64,000 nucleotides of DNA. It comes from a virus. The stretch spans positions 62,001 through 126,000 of the IMG/VR virus record IMGVR_UViG_3300036715_001368; one strand, written 5' to 3'. Each line of letters opens with the position of its first letter. The first letter of the stretch is position 1. The notes under the pieces are model-generated. The model was not told where the DNA came from. It searched no databases and saw nothing but the letters and a program-made list of their open reading frames with translations. Position numbers and translations under genes: made by a program. Shown here in pieces: positions 63,443 through 64,000 of this stretch.

Positions 63443-64000
63443 ATGTCCACGGATGCGCTGACGTTCTCGTCGTCCGAAATTACGCTCCACTGGCTGGAGC
63501 AGTACGTCTCCGATGGCCTCAACCGAAAACTCGGAGCCACATCGGCGCGCGGCGTCTACAGAGGCTTCGATCTCGTTCCGTCCGTGACGGACCTTCACGT
63601 CACAGTGAAAGCAGACCCGACGTTCCTGGACCATGCAGCCCAGGTCATGCTCAACGGAGGCGAGCACGGTGTCGCTGTCAAAAAGAGCGGCGGCGACTTC
63701 GACATCGACCTCACGGCCTTCGCGAACAAGACGGTCGTCCTGGCCTTGTACGTGAACTACACGGTGAGCGCGACCACCACAGGCGCGTTACGCATCTACC
63801 AGCTGTACCCAGTAGACCAGTTTACTGGAGCGACAGAGAAGCCGATCCTCACGATCCTCGGGACGGTCCGCGTTCCGGGTGCCGGTACCATTGCGGACGA
63901 AGACATCACGCCAGGGCTGCGCATGGAGGCGTGGGCCGAAGCAGGTCGTGCCGCCACCATCCCGAGACAGCTCATTCGCAACGGCAGCTTCGAGCAGTCG
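63443..64000 (+). CDS. 5' part of a probable virion structural protein (partial)
   Basis: An open frame of 186 codons runs to the window end. The sequence is beta-rich (FDLVPSVTDLHVTVKADP, VVLALYVNYTVSATTTGALR) and Gly/Thr-rich without cysteine, typical of baseplate or tail-fibre proteins, and ends reading RNGSFEQS, a motif common at the start of carbohydrate-binding domains. The ATG at 63443 lies 23 bases after the previous stop. The rest lies outside the window. Confidence 0.6.
   Translation, partial: MSTDALTFSSSEITLHWLEQYVSDGLNRKLGATSARGVYRGFDLVPSVTDLHVTVKADPTFLDHAAQVMLNGGEHGVAVKKSGGDFDIDLTAFANKTVVLALYVNYTVSATTTGALRIYQLYPVDQFTGATEKPILTILGTVRVPGAGTIADEDITPGLRMEAWAEAGRAATIPRQLIRNGSFEQS

Overview
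The window reads as part of a large double-stranded DNA bacteriophage genome, probably tailed. About 105 mostly short genes are packed head to tail on the plus strand, and most junctions are ATGA, GTGA or TGATG stop/start overlaps. Spacers are rarely above 200 bases, base composition is GC-rich by eye (high fifties percent), and I see no tRNA, rRNA, IS element or CRISPR. One convincing gene lies on the minus strand (55952-56479). The host cannot be named. The lipoprotein signal, two murein hydrolases and host-type GroES, RecA, SSB, RuvC-like and ThyX genes point to a bacterium.

Layout. (1) 0-19 kb holds mainly small unknown proteins, many with CxxC zinc-ribbon signatures. Among them are a minimal family-X polymerase domain (2.0 kb), a free-standing LAGLIDADG endonuclease (6.2 kb), a GHKL-ATPase/HExxH protein (6.8 kb), an ATP-dependent DNA ligase (11.5 kb) and a DPPY DNA methyltransferase (18.6 kb). 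(2) 19.6-36.9 kb is the replication/recombination block: initiator-like protein, DnaC-like loader, terminator, DnaB-like helicase, DnaG-type primase, putative zinc-containing SSB, an XPB/UvsW-like helicase with an intein in its Walker A motif, a RecA with a four-cysteine insertion, a PD-(D/E)XK nuclease, a Cas4/RecB-like nuclease, a tandem GroES, a RuvC-like resolvase and an OB-fold SSB. (3) 36.9-54.1 kb is an accessory biosynthetic region: DegT-type aminotransferase, ParB, two WbqC-like proteins, glycosyltransferase, LexA-like DNA-binding domain, radical SAM enzyme, DUF1643, HNH endonuclease, DUF5131, cytosine-C5 methyltransferase, Fe/2OG dioxygenase, PIG-L deacetylase, two GNAT-fold acyltransferases, PurD-like ATP-grasp ligase and a membrane protein. 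(4) 54.1-64 kb carries a second ParB-like protein, a lytic-transglycosylase-like protein, the minus-strand YkgJ-like gene, a papain-like protease, a frame-broken HNH gene, a lipoprotein, a glucosaminidase, ThyX and, at the right edge, the start of a probable structural gene.

Two palindromes recur through the window at DNA level: CGCAAGCRCTTGCG (about ten sites) and GTACCNGGTAC (about fifteen sites). They fall in different codon frames and in spacers, so protein conservation does not explain them; they look like dispersed binding sites, perhaps for the ParB-like or LexA-like proteins encoded here. Together with the 49.1-54.1 kb enzyme operon, they are the best candidates for something undescribed. 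At least two reading-frame breaks fall at homopolymers (about 11330 and 57508), which may be mutations, programmed shifts or assembly errors.
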